DNA of 64,000 bases from Pholis gunnellus. Lineage: Eukaryota; Chordata; Actinopteri; Perciformes; Pholidae. The stretch covers positions 482,001 through 546,000 of the forward strand of contig OU342823.1 of assembly GCA_910591455.2 (NCBI GenBank), given 5' to 3'. The notes under the pieces were generated by a model. The model searched no databases. It had not been told where the DNA came from and saw only the letters and a list, made by a program, of their open reading frames with translations. Made by a program: the position numbers and the translations under genes. Shown piece after piece: positions 38,001 to 51,700 of the stretch. Each line of letters opens with the position of its first letter. The first letter of the stretch is position 1.

Positions 38001-41000
38001 TCATGCGAATCAAATCGCGTGGGATGGCACAGAACTGGAGGTGACGCAGAGTTTTATAGTCTCAGTGACAACAGTGCTTAAGCACAGGAAGCCCCCTGTG
38101 GTGCCTGTGGCCCTCGTATAATGAGACCCGAGTATTGCGTTTGGACCAAGAATCACACGTAGGTGAGACTTAACGTCTCACAGGGCTTGGTGTGATCTTA
38201 ACTCAAATCAGGCTGTTGACTACCCTGTAGGCCCGTGTAGGCCCAACTCTCAACTCTCTTTGTTCCAACCACATGGTGAAGTCCCAACAGACAGAAGCTA
38301 AAGCTACAGATCACAGTTTAAAAGTGAACCAACACATCACCTGATGATCGAGACAGAAGACAATAATATTATGGAATTTTGCGAAGTGTCAAATATTTGT
38401 ACTTAAGAGATTTGGGTGCTTTGTATGTGCAGGTACTGTGGACGTTCAGTGCCTCCTTCCATCACCAGTACTGACAGCCTGCTGACCCTGCTGTTTGTGT
38501 CGGACTCAAGTTTAGGCACCGAGGGATTCTCTGCCAGCTATGTCTCAATCAATGCCACCACAGGTACACCATTGTCTTTTTTCAGTTTTTAGTGAATATC
38601 GTTCAGCAAAATAACAGCAGAAATACTCACAAGCCCACGTTCCACTACAAGATTTGACTTGCTCATTTGCATGCCACACCAGCGTTAAGATAATGCTGTG
38701 ACCTGCGGCTCATAAAACTCATACACCTTGTTTGTGTGAAGTGGGTATTAGGATATTTACGTCTGTCCCTTTTTGTCAATAAGGTTGTGTTCGGACTGAA
38801 ACTAGCACTACAGCAAAAAATAATGCAACCTCCTCACCAGGAACGGAAATTCAACGTCATCTTGCATTTTACCGCCTTATGATAAACATTCCTGAAAGAT
38901 TACTTTTTAATAGGAATCATTTATTCATGTCTGATAAATTACTTACAACTCATGGGATTGGCCAATATCGTGATACAGAGCAACATTGTGGTACAGAGCA
39001 ATGTTATACATGAGTATGTATAAGTTTGTAATAGCTTGCAATAAGCAGTCAGTTGACATGAATTGTGTTGGATAGGGTTGACCGGGCATACACAGTCGGC
39101 CTCATGCAAGAACCTTTTCACATCTTTATCCATATTAATTTATATTTTCATATATTGTGACGATTTATTTGTTCTATTCACCAAATATACTTAAGCTGGG
39201 CCGACACTGCATTCTTTTTCATCTTGTATGTCGTGTTAACACTCACTACACATTTTAATCGTCCTTTTCGCTGCAATCTGCAGCTTTTATCCTCACACTG
39301 TATCGATCAATTGATGGGCCACAATGTCAAGTTCAGTTTTCTATCACATCACAGCCACAACATGTACAGAACTGTTAGAGTGTAGAACAAATCTTTTGAT
39401 AGCAGCCGTGACGGAAATGTGGAAGAGCAACTACAAGACACCTGACAGAAATCCATCCGATCATCTGACTGACAGATCGCTAATCAATCAGGCTATTATT
39501 CAAACGACACTGAAAAATGAGTCAGGGGTGCCAACCTTCCAACCTAATGAATGTCACCTCGGATGCCTGTTTGTAAGCAACTTCACAAACATGTCACCAT
39601 AGAATCAAAAGAACATGACAGTACTGTGCCGAAATATGCCAATAAAATAAGAGTTACGAGACCTCAGAGTCGAATGCCATGATGAATATAAGATCAGCTC
39701 TGTCATATTTAACGTTGCCACCTTCAAGAGATGAGCCATTTGGAAAAAAAAATGTTTTTAACTTTTTTTTTTGTATTATTAACAATAACAACTGTATTAA
39801 TATAAACATCTCATTAAGCCACAGAAAAGTAGGCATTGGCATTATTTGACAATGTGCTACATGTAATCCAGTCTGTTTTTGGGTGAATTACGTAAAAGAG
39901 TTTTTCAGTGAAGGATTTAGTGGTGTCTTGAGGTAAAGTTTCAGATTGCATCCAACTGAATATCCCTCCTCTCCCTCTCCAAGTGAGTTGGAAAACTACT
40001 GCGGCCTGTAGGTAACGTTCTCTCTAGAGAAGTGTTTGGTTTGTCCGTTCTGGGCTGCTGTAGAAACGTGGCGTGAAGAGGACCCGCTCTGTATGTAAAT
40101 ATAAACAGCCCATTCTAAGCTTTCGAGTCCTAGTTTCAAGTGATTATACACTTGTAAAAACAGAGTTATGTATATTATATTCCATTTCTGCCAATTAATT
40201 CCTCTAAATCCTACACCCTGCTCCTTCAAATGAATGGAAAATGTTTTCAATCCAAAAACCCACATTTTAGAGAACCAACACCCATTTCACTTTGTACAGT
40301 GTACTTTTATTTGAAAACTAGGAACTACATATTACATGAATGTGCTTAAACGTTTTTCTCTCATCAGACTGTGGTGAGACCTTCACCTCCTCTACAGGCT
40401 CCTTTAGTTCACCCAACTACCCTGACTACTACCCCAACAATAGAGACTGCATCTTCAAGATTATCGTGCAAGTCAACATGCAGATTATGCTGAACTTCAG
40501 CAACTTTGAGCTGGAGGGCTCCCCTCCTTCTTGCAACTTTGACTTTGTTGAGATCAGGTATGGATACATTAAGGTTGTAGAATCTGTCTGTCTTTGGAGA
40601 AGAAGACCTTTTGTCAGCGTCATAGACACATCAGAGCATAACTTTACATTTGCATGTGACTACAGTTCCTCCACAGCCATTTTAATTATATACTGATGTA
40701 TAAGGAAGGCTCACTGATTTTGGTTGGTTGACTTTGGTAACGCTACAGAATCAATTAAGTTGTCATGTTCAGAGACTGAGCAGATAAAGTTAAACGTTTT
40801 TACTCTTTTTACTGTCTTTACTCACCGTCAAAAGACAGGAGAAAATCAGAAACCAAACCAGGCAGAGTTAACCAAGCAGGGATTAGATTCCAAGGTACAG
40901 GCAGAGAGAAATACAGGCCAAATATCTGGAAGGCTTAATGAGACACTTAAGACAGGGAGCAGATGGTAATGGGCCGAGACAAATACTCTGCCCAGTATCA

Positions 41001-44000
41001 TGGCACGTCATGAAATAGTCACGAAGTGCAATGTTGTGTTTTTTCTACATGGACACAAAATGTCCATTTTTGTTTCGCTCAGGACGAAAACAATGCCAAT
41101 GGAAAGTCAATTATGATCCTTATTTGTGGTGGACACATGAATTAAAAGCATCCACGTGATTAAGCAACGGTCAGAGCAAGTGACGTGGTATTAAATATCA
41201 AAAAGACCACCTAAAGAGGGAGGTGACACCCAAGACTTTCCACTAAGAGACCAGTGTTTATCAAAGTGTTGTGGTTTGGTTTGTTGCAATTTCTACACAA
41301 AACTATGGATTGCATTTTGTGACTATTTCAAGAACTGCCATTAGAGTATGTAGATAAACTGCCGGGCCGACGGCGGAAGTGTGAACAGGAGAGCTAGCGG
41401 GTAGGGCGGTCAGGGACAGGGGGCAGTGAAACGACCATAAATCAAGCAGCTGTTTTGACGGGCATGTGTCTTAAACACTCATCTACCAGACACTCCACAT
41501 TGTGCGTGTACACAGGAGACACATCTGTCTTTGTTTGTCCAATATGACATCTCACATTTTAAACTTCCCCCATCTTTCGTAGGGACGGTGGCTATGAGAC
41601 GTCTCCCTTGATTGGTAAGTTCTGTGCCTCTCAGGGGCCTCCAGTCCTGGTATCCCATAGCAACCGTCTTTGGGTTCGATTCCACTCAGACAGCATCGTC
41701 ACGCATGGTGGATTCACTGCCCACTGGGATGGCACACAGACTGGTGAGTGGTTCATCTTTTTTAATGTTAGCTTATCTTCCTGTAGCCACATTAAGCAGA
41801 GACAGTAAGTCATGACCACAACCACCTGGAATGTGAGACAGTTTAGACCATATTCATGTGTACTTCATCAAGTATACTCTCAATGTTTGTGGAAATTAAT
41901 CATTCTTACCATTCGTGTTATATTATTCCAACTGAACTTAAATGACACATGTTTATACTGTACTTGTATCTGTTCACAAGATTAGCATCATACTTTAGAA
42001 CACATCACACCTCAGCATTCAGGCTAATGTAAATGAAGATAAGTTAAATTGCAACAAAAAGATTCAATACAAGCGTCAAAATATAAATGAATGCTAACGA
42101 ATATAAAAGTAATACAAGATTCTTTTTAATATATAAGTATTATGTTACACTTTGCTGAACAAGCGAGGGGAACAAACATTGAGCAGGGAAAAGAACGGTG
42201 TCAGTTATCAGCAGGTCAGCTGTATAAACTGTACAGCTTTAAAACATGTCTGCATCTGGCAGTTCATGCTTTATGGCAGAGTTCTTAGTTTTCAGCAGCA
42301 CTGCTTACAAAAATGTGTTTCCAATGCATATGGGTTTTCACTTTTCAGCTTTGTCACTTTGGTTCTTTGGATTACGTTTTGCACATTGTACTTGCCCCTT
42401 TGATTTCATTCCTATTTCCAAGGCTGTGGAGGGATGCTGACAACGGTCTCTGGAGCATTTTCCTCCCCTAACTACCCGTTGCCCTACCACACTAATGCTG
42501 AGTGCTACTGGAACATCAGGACTAGCCAGGGCAGCCAGCTCCTCCTCTCTTTCTCTGATTTCCACCTGGAGTCCAGCACCGCCTGCTCTTTTGATTACCT
42601 GGCTGTGAGTACTGTACCTCACAGTATGCAGTTGTTTTAGGATGATTAGTTTACAGGCTGAACAATTGACTTTATGAAATTCAATATAGAGGTTAAAAAA
42701 ACATTGGTATCGAGAGTGTGATACCTGTTTGAACACTGCAGGGACTGATGGGAATATGGTGGAAACACATTGCTGGAGAGTTGAAGATGTATAAACAATT
42801 CCTAACACATATGTAAGTTCCTAAACAATTGATTCAGTCAAACACTTCGATATGTTTCAGCTGAAGGCTTGTTAATGTTCCTCTAACCCTAATTGAAAAA
42901 CAGCACTGTAATGAAGAAAACACCAGTGTAGACTGTACTTAATTAAAGGGATTCTGTGCAGTTAAATAAGGGTTTTCTGATAAAGTGTGAGTCACCGCAT
43001 CCCGATCCAAGTAGTTCTTTGTCCTTGTGCACAGCCAGAGAGAAGTCCTGACAAGGCAAGTCACAGTACACGGATGTGACTGTTGACACTGCTCAATAAC
43101 TGGTTAACACAGCGGTGTTTTTCAAAGTTGACATATGCTGGGATGTGTCTAATATCCAGTTCATACTTTTCCAGACAGTCCATCAGAGCTTGATGTATGC
43201 CATTTGCAGTTTCACGGCTGTCATCATAATTTCATTTAACTTGCACTGAACTCCTTTGGACACAGAGAGAAATCTCACACATACTGGACATGTCTTTCTA
43301 TTCCCCCTGTTTGAGGCATCGGTGCTAACAGAAGTAAGCAGACTCATTCTCGGTCAGGGACAGATCATCCAAAATATCCCTCACAGTCTCCGAGAACATT
43401 CATAGCAATCATCTCAGCTATCGTTCTTCACATCTGCATCTTATTCCCAACATTTGAGTCATGAAACAAAGCACCGTTGAGCTTAACATTTCAATGTCTG
43501 GTTCACATTCCGGCAGTAGATAGAAAGAATTCACTGATTGTTTTAAACCTTTAGCTTGCATGGCCTTATTGTGCATTTCTGTGGAAGTATGCAGAGTAAG
43601 GACTTTCTCACCTCTGTGACCAATTGAGAATTCCTGATGGCATCATTTACAGAGTCACTGCTGACGGGCTTGACTCTGATTTGCTTCCCATTGTTTGTTG
43701 TAGATCCACAGCTTTTTTTCTTTTGCAGGTAAATTAATAATTGCGCATATAACCAACCGAACATGACCAGACATTACCAAAACTTTTTTTGGCGGGATTT
43801 GGCACATTTATGTTATACATAACTAATGCCCATTAGGGGCCCTGTGATTGGATGACAGGTGATCTCACCCTGACGCGATCAGCACATGCTGCTGCTGCAG
43901 TTGTATCAGATCTAGGATCTGTAAAAGTGCCATCTGCAGAGCAGAGTAGCTGTCAGTACAGGAAAAGTGAAGGGACAAAGCAATTTACAGAATGTTCCGA

Positions 44001-44348
44001 CTATGCATGTGCACAGTGAATGTGCACGCATCTATATGTGTGATGCACTAAAAAGTCCTTTTGTGAAACAGTGGATGACGGTAACGTACCGAGGCATATA
44101 GATTGATTGTCCTGTCAACTATGTTTTAGATATTACTGTATATATTAACTGAGTCAATCATTTTTTGCATTTTTTGTTTCTTTTGGGAGATGAAAGTCAA
44201 TTTTAAATGCTTTGACGTGTGTTTTTAATGTGTTTAATAATTTATGAAATCCGAACAAACAAGAGTTTAGTTCTCCTTCACATATATTTGCTAATGTCAC
44301 CAATGGTGTTATTCATTTATCTTGCTCCCCTTGTTTCACCACTTAATG

Positions 44349-44384
<36 letters not shown>

Positions 44385-45231
44385 CAGGTATATGATGGTA
44401 ACAGCAGCAATGCTCCAGAGCTGGCCAAGTTGTGTGGCAGTCAGTCACCCAGCAGCATCAGCTCTTCCAGCAATCAGCTCTACATCAAGCTACGCACTGA
44501 CAGCAGCGTCGGCACAGGAGGCTTCCTCGCATCATATACCTCCAGTATGAAAACACACGCAATATTTTGTTCTTTTTTGTAGCTTTGGAACATAAAATTC
44601 TGTGTTGCTGAAGTAAATTCAGGATGTTTTCATCATATTTTAGAAGATGTGCAGAGTAGCCAAAACTGTACTCAAGTAAAAGGACTGTTACTGCAATGCA
44701 CTCAGCAGCTTTTTGATGACTACTATTACTTCTAGTACTTCTACTATTACTTCTACTTGAGTACAAAAGTCTCTCATGAAAAAACGTCTTGAGTTGATTA
44801 CTTGAACTTTCTGGTTCTTTCTTCTTCTATTTCATTTAAACCTGACTGACATCTTTTGACCACAGATGATAATAATGATGACAATTCATCATTTATGTTC
44901 ATTTTCCCTTTATTTGAGGAAGTTCATCTGGGACCATCTTATTGGCACTCACTTGTTTTTTTACATAATGAGAGATTACAGCAGGATTACAAAATGAATA
45001 AAAAGTAAATAAAACTGTTGACAAAACACAGATTTTTAACCCAATATATTCTTAAGTAAGGTGAACATTTTGCAGCATTAAAAGTAGCCTTTAGCGGAGA
45101 GACCATCTTGCGATGGGATCACAGCGGCTGCCATGCCGAATCGGGCCCTAATTTTGATCTCAACTACACACTTGTTTGAGGACTGCATCTTGCAAGGTCG
45201 TGACGCTAATTCAGTGACAGAATCTATCCCC

Positions 45232-45264
<33 letters not shown>

Positions 45265-45287
45265 GGCAGGCAGACAGACAGGCAGGC

Positions 45288-45340
<53 letters not shown>

Positions 45341-45355
45341 GGCAGGCAGGCAGGC

Positions 45356-45392
<37 letters not shown>

Positions 45393-45443
45393 GGCAGGCA
45401 GGCAGGCAGGCAGGCAGACAGACAGACAGACAGACAGACAGGC

Positions 45444-45492
<49 letters not shown>

Positions 45493-45507
45493 GGCAGGCA
45501 GGCAGGC

Positions 45508-45544
<37 letters not shown>

Positions 45545-45647
45545 GGCAGGCAGGCAGGCAGGCAGGCAGACAGGCAGGCAGGCAGACAGACAGACAGACA
45601 GACAGACAGGCAGGCAGGCAGGCAGGCAGACAGGCAGGCAGGCAGGC

Positions 45648-45688
<41 letters not shown>

Positions 45689-45695
45689 GGCAGGC

Positions 45696-45751
<56 letters not shown>

Positions 45752-48700
45752 GTAGTTCCTGCTACAGTAGGTGTCTCCACATTTGGCCATGGTGGCTCAC
45801 ACACTGTCGCGACTGGTAACTACAATCTTACTTAACATTTTGAAAAGGAGTAAATGTAACTCTTTAATATTTATTTCTGCAGATGTGCTGGAATAAAAAT
45901 GCAGCCTATTCCTAATGCACGGTGAAAAATGATGCTGCATCTCAAACAATTTATTTGAAACATAAATCCTAATTGATGTGTGATACTCTATCTGCTGTAT
46001 AATGGGGAAAACAATGGTTGTAGTGAAACAAATACTGTAGAAAAGTAATTGACACAATAACCATTTTCATAATGATAATAGCAACAGATGGCTTATTACA
46101 GAATAATAAAGAACATAACAACTAAAGTAATGGTTGTGGATCAATTCAAGTTGAAAGAGAGAAAAAAGTGAACAAATAAGACTTATTTTTCAATTCTTAT
46201 GTCAAAAATGGAATGTGTCCTGTGACCCTAACCCCAGGTTAAGGTTGGTGGACTGTAGAAACACCAGGGACAGCACTGTAATTAATCCAGGACCCTAACG
46301 TTCTCTCTCTGACAAAGGGTTCTCGTATTTAATACATTTAGGATATTATAATCTAGTCAATACAAATTCAAGTATCAAGCCATGGTGCACTTTTTCTTAT
46401 GTTGATAATATATGACTGAAGCACATATTGACTGAACTCCTAAGAATCCAAGTGAGCAATTCAAATAAATTTTTTTATGTTTTGTATTGTTTCATTGTGT
46501 ATTATTGTGTATTAATGTTTGGTTATGTTTGTTTTCAGAATGCAGCGTGCTCATCTCAAGCCAACACAAAGGATTGGTGGAGTCACTGAACTTTCCCAAC
46601 AACTACCCACACAACTCTGAGTGCAGCTGGACCATCCAGGCCAGCAGTGGAAACACTATCAACTACACCTTCACTGCCTTCGAGCTGGAGGCCACCTCCA
46701 GCAGTTGTTCCTATGACTACATCAAGGTACACAGTTGCACACTGTTCTCCGGGTTCTCATGCTTCCTCCCTCAGTCCAGAGACATACAGCTTAGGTGAGG
46801 ATGACTCTAAATTGTCCGTGGGTGTGAATGTGAGAGTCAGTGGTTGTCTGTCTCTGTGACAGCCTGGCGACCTGTCCAGGGTGAACTCTACCTTTGCCCA
46901 ATGTCAGCTGGAATGGGCTCCAGCCCCCTAAATAGAATGAGCGGTTACAGATAACGGATGGATGGATAGACAACTTGACGCACACTGCTGAACTACATCT
47001 CAAATGAATCTTCAAGTTCGCTTTCAGATGTTGCACATCACTTCTATGTGGCATCGACTGTTGACCTACTTTGTCCCCCTAAAGATTCTCTGCCCCCCCT
47101 AAAAAAGACAAAAACGGGTCTATGTGGGTCTCTAAGGGTTTATAGGTTTGGGTTTTAATGTATCAGAACTTTCTGTGACAGTTCTTTCAACTTAAATGAG
47201 ATGAAACACAATTTTTGAATCTCAAGTTTAAATATCCCAAGATCTTTGTGTTGTATTCTACTGCAGTGTTCCTGTTATTGTTTTCAAACTGTAATGTACA
47301 ATGTGTTATACCCTCCACTTTCTCCAAATATCACTGTCCTAGCTCTTTGATGGGCCCAACAAGCAAGCTCCTCTGATTGGTACCTTCTGTGGATACACGC
47401 CCCCCCCAGCCAACGGCACCACGAGCTCAGCTCTCACCGTGGTGTTCAGAAGCGACTCCTCTGTGTCCTTGTCTGGCTTCCAGATGATGTGGTACCAGAG
47501 TGGTAAGAGAGAAATGTCTTGTGTTGGTGTGGCCAAGACAACGTACAGAATTCTGTACTCGCTAATATTTTTCAAGTAAAAATATACTATGAGCCCATAA
47601 AATAAAATCAGTAAGATTGTGATACTCCAATTATAAGTTTCAAAAATAAATGCTCGATTGTGATGAAGGCAGCTGGGCAATGGAGAGAGTGGAGCAAATT
47701 GATCTCCATTATTCAAATAGGGGGAGCAAATTATAGTTTGGCTACCCCACTTTTGTCTTAAATAAACGTATTATCATACAGTCCCCATAATCAGGTGATT
47801 ATATATTTTTTTAAATCACACATTTTTTGACCACCCTCTGAGTTGGTTTAGACGAACCTGCTGGGGGCTTGGCCAGACCGCCTTACTGATGGAACAGGAT
47901 CTGGTAGTAGAGGTGGGACATTTATGAAGGAACCAAATCTAAGAGTCACTCTATTAAGTGCAACGTGGCTATTAATATTCAACTATTCTTGATTAGTGCA
48001 GGTAGATGTTGCTGGACTTAATCCTGAGGTTAGGTGGTGTAGAAATGCTGGAAATGTGTTTAAATAAAAAAATTTTCCCTTGAGGAGGAACCCCAGACCC
48101 CCCTGCCAATTATGTCTTATCTTTCAAATTTTCTCCCCAATTTAAACCATAACCAGGCACGCATGGCAGCACTAATCACAGTCCAGCGTATTTAGTGTGC
48201 CAGCTGACTGTTGGTCAGTTTGCGTGGCATGCTTGGATCCGAGGTGAGACCAGGTAGCATACATATGGTACATTACAGATGGGTGTGTTGACAAGAGTCA
48301 CCAGACGAAATGCCGGCTGTATAGGCTGTTGTTAGCTGTCTTTGATTGTCTCATTCATGTTTATTCTTTCACACTGGCACTAATGCAACACAAATGTATT
48401 GTATGTCTTTTTTCTGCTTGATCATGCCATGTGCTTGCACTAAAGCAGATTCCTTAGAGAGCGAATTAATTGTCCAATAGTTGTATATACTCTTAAGTTC
48501 ACCCATGCCCTTGTTCAAACATGGAGTGAACTGAGATGTCAATTCAGGTTCAACTCTCTGCTTGGGACTCTCAATGCAGTTGTTTGAACCCTTTGATGCT
48601 TTGAAATGAACAGCAGTGATTCTTGAGTCTGGATCATCACTACATAAAACATATTACAGTGTCAGGTGTGTGTCCCTGCAGGCTGTGGTGGGGAACTCTC

Positions 48701-51700
48701 TGGTTCCACTGGCTCCTTCAACAGCCCAGACTACCCTAACCGGTATCCAGAAAATAGGGAGTGTATCTGGTATATCACCACATCAGCTGGCAGCAGCATC
48801 ACCCTCACTATCCATGAGTTTGATGTGGAGTTCCACCAAGACTGCAACTATGATGTTCTGGAAGTAAGATATGAATCTGTCTGTTACTGTACAGTGCATA
48901 GTTGAGAAAAGAAAAAGTGATCTGCTTATTGCAACATTGCTCTAGATGCTATAAACTGATCAAGGGATGTCTGAAATTCCCATGCAGTCCAGTGAAAGCG
49001 TTCCTCAAGCAGAACTGGATACAAGAAAAGATCCAGCGTTTCCCTCTGAAATGTGTTGGAGTAGATGAATAAAGTAGCATCAAATGGAAACATTACAGTA
49101 AAGTACAAGCAATTTAAAACTGTTGGCCTTATGTACCACAGGGGACGAAGAGGATTGAATAAGTAAGTACCTCAAACTTGAATTGAATTAATTAGAATGC
49201 ATTAGAATTGCATTGGTACACTGTAACAAATTTCCCCGTTAAATTACAGTAAAGAGCTGGCAGCTACAGGCTCCAGCTTCTAACTGTAATTCTACAGCAT
49301 ACCTACTGTAATGTACAACAACGGTTTCATACTGTAAAAAAGTATGACAGTACAGTGCTGTATAGAAAATGCATGAACAGTTCATTACCGTAGAATGTAT
49401 TTACAGTATGACACTGCTAGAAGCTAATGATTTAAAATGTTACATTTCAAAATAAAACCCCTGAAAATTGCGAGCATAGAAACGACTCAAACAAGAGATG
49501 GCCTTACATTAAAAAGCTTTTATTAAAGCCAATGCAGTGTCAAACACATTCAATAACTGACAATTTTACAGTGATCACATTTTTGCAAAATACAAATATT
49601 AAAAGCACCATATAAAATTGTATTCATTAAAGTAAATTAGAACAAAAAACATTGTCAGTAATTACGTTATTGTACAATACAATCAGACCAGAACACTGCA
49701 TCATGTTAAACAGATTCGCAACAATCTATATACAACTCTTATAGTTTACTAAATGTACCCCGCCTTCAGTATCACTTTTTTATTTAGTTATGGTCATTAG
49801 TGTAATAGAAAGCAAGTAAAAGAACAAATCTGGAACTGCACATTTGAGACAACTCGATAGAACTGAACAGAACACAATTTTGAAACTTGTTACCTTAAAA
49901 GGAAAAAAGAACACCAGCAGTGTGGGCGATCTCTCCTTCCTCCTATGTGGAGATGTGCTGTGGACTACATAAAGCCACACTCAAAGTCCAGGAGGTTTTT
50001 TATGAGGGTGGCCACATGGGGATTGACAGCTCCTGCCTTCTTCTGGACCAGCTTCCCTGTCTTTCTGGACACCACCTTCCCCTGGTTGGCCTTTGTCCCC
50101 CTTTCCAGGTTGAGACCAATGAAGCGCCTAAATAACAGAGAAAGCATATATATATTAGGTGTGGTATGTAAAGAATATTCACACTTAATACTAAACCCCA
50201 TTGGAATAAACAAATACAAATTACAAGTATTCTGACCTCTGTGTCTACTAACAATGAGAGAATAATCTTATTTTCATCTAACATATGTGTGAATATTTCA
50301 TATAAGCAAAAAATGTGAACATACAAGGTCTGATTTTTGTTCTACACGTTCTCACATCAAGGCTACAAGCTCAATCATGTTGCAACATATTAACCTTCAG
50401 AAAAATATCCAAATAATATTTAAGACTGCAGAAGATTTACCTTTGAACAAACTCCAGTGTCCTTGCAGCTTCCTCTTGGTATTGCAAGTTGAACACATCG
50501 TAGCTCGAGAAAACCGCAGCAGCAACGTGATGAAGCTTGGCTGGATGCCTTCACAGACGACGTGGCTTCAATGCTTATCAAGCAGCGTCACCAGCAACTA
50601 ATGCAGACAACAATTATAGTTAATGTTCTGAAACCATATCAAATATATATATATTAACTCAGCTTGTTGATTCAATTGCTGAGAAATTCAATCAGGTATC
50701 TATGAAAATGAAATAACTCTCGCTGGTAACGCCGGTAGATCGCATGCCATTCTTTTCTAACACACGGGTCACCACGTATGCACAGTGAACCGCGTGAGCT
50801 ACTGCAGCAGTCGCTGTCCTGCAAGCACCGCTCGTTAGCATGTTAGCATGCAACAAGTCACGTTATCGGCAAAAAATCAGTACAATACAATGTAGATTCA
50901 ACACAAAATGACTGAACACGGTCATGCTAACTTTGATAACATCTAAATTACCTTGTTCAGTGAGCCACAGGGGCAGGATGGACGGTGTCCGCTGCGTGTT
51001 TGTAGGCGAGCTGAAGCAGCAGGTGGTGCTCGGTCTGCTTCGGTGCTTCGGTCAGAGTCCGTTGAAAATCGTCTTCTCAAATTCCCTCTTATTATTATTC
51101 TTCCATCCTGAATAAAATCACCGGTCTATGATATCTAAAGCTTTCTGTTCATTTTCTTTAGGTTGACTATGTGCTAACTAAGCAGTAGATACTTGATGCC
51201 GTGTGCTGTTGAAGAGTAAGGGGCGGGCTTAGTCAACTGAAAAAGGAAAAAATACTGTAGTATACTGCAAGATTGGACAGTAGCTGCTGTTAATTTTTTT
51301 TTTCTTCCAAGGCCTCAACTTTTGCTGGATTTAACTGTATTCAACTGTATTTACGAAGAACAGTACCTTGCTGTTGAGAATTTCTTGTATTTTTACAGCA
51401 ATTTGTTACAGTGTACTGTTTATCCATAACCCAGGCATGTTCAGGACTGCTGCATGAGAGACAGTCCCATAAGTTCACGTACAAAGCTCAGGAAAGCAGC
51501 TGTGCTCTTTAACAGAAGTGGGCGATTATCCAGACATACATTTGCAGGGTTAGGGTTCATCCTTGAAGTCTTGACAGGGGTTATCTATAACCAAAACTAA
51601 TAACCACAACACCCATGTGTTATGTGAAGATATAAAGTAGACACGTCTTCTTAATTTACTTAATTACTTTTGACCCCTCCTCAGGTGTATGGAGGCCCAG

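Noticed and set aside
39324..39602. A 92-codon frame in the CUB5-CUB6 intron
   Set aside because: No domain similarity and no splice signals that keep the cubn frame.
45133..45819. A 228-codon RQTD-repeat frame and the opposite VCLS/ACLP frames
   Set aside because: Products of the CAGA/CAGG tetranucleotide repeat.
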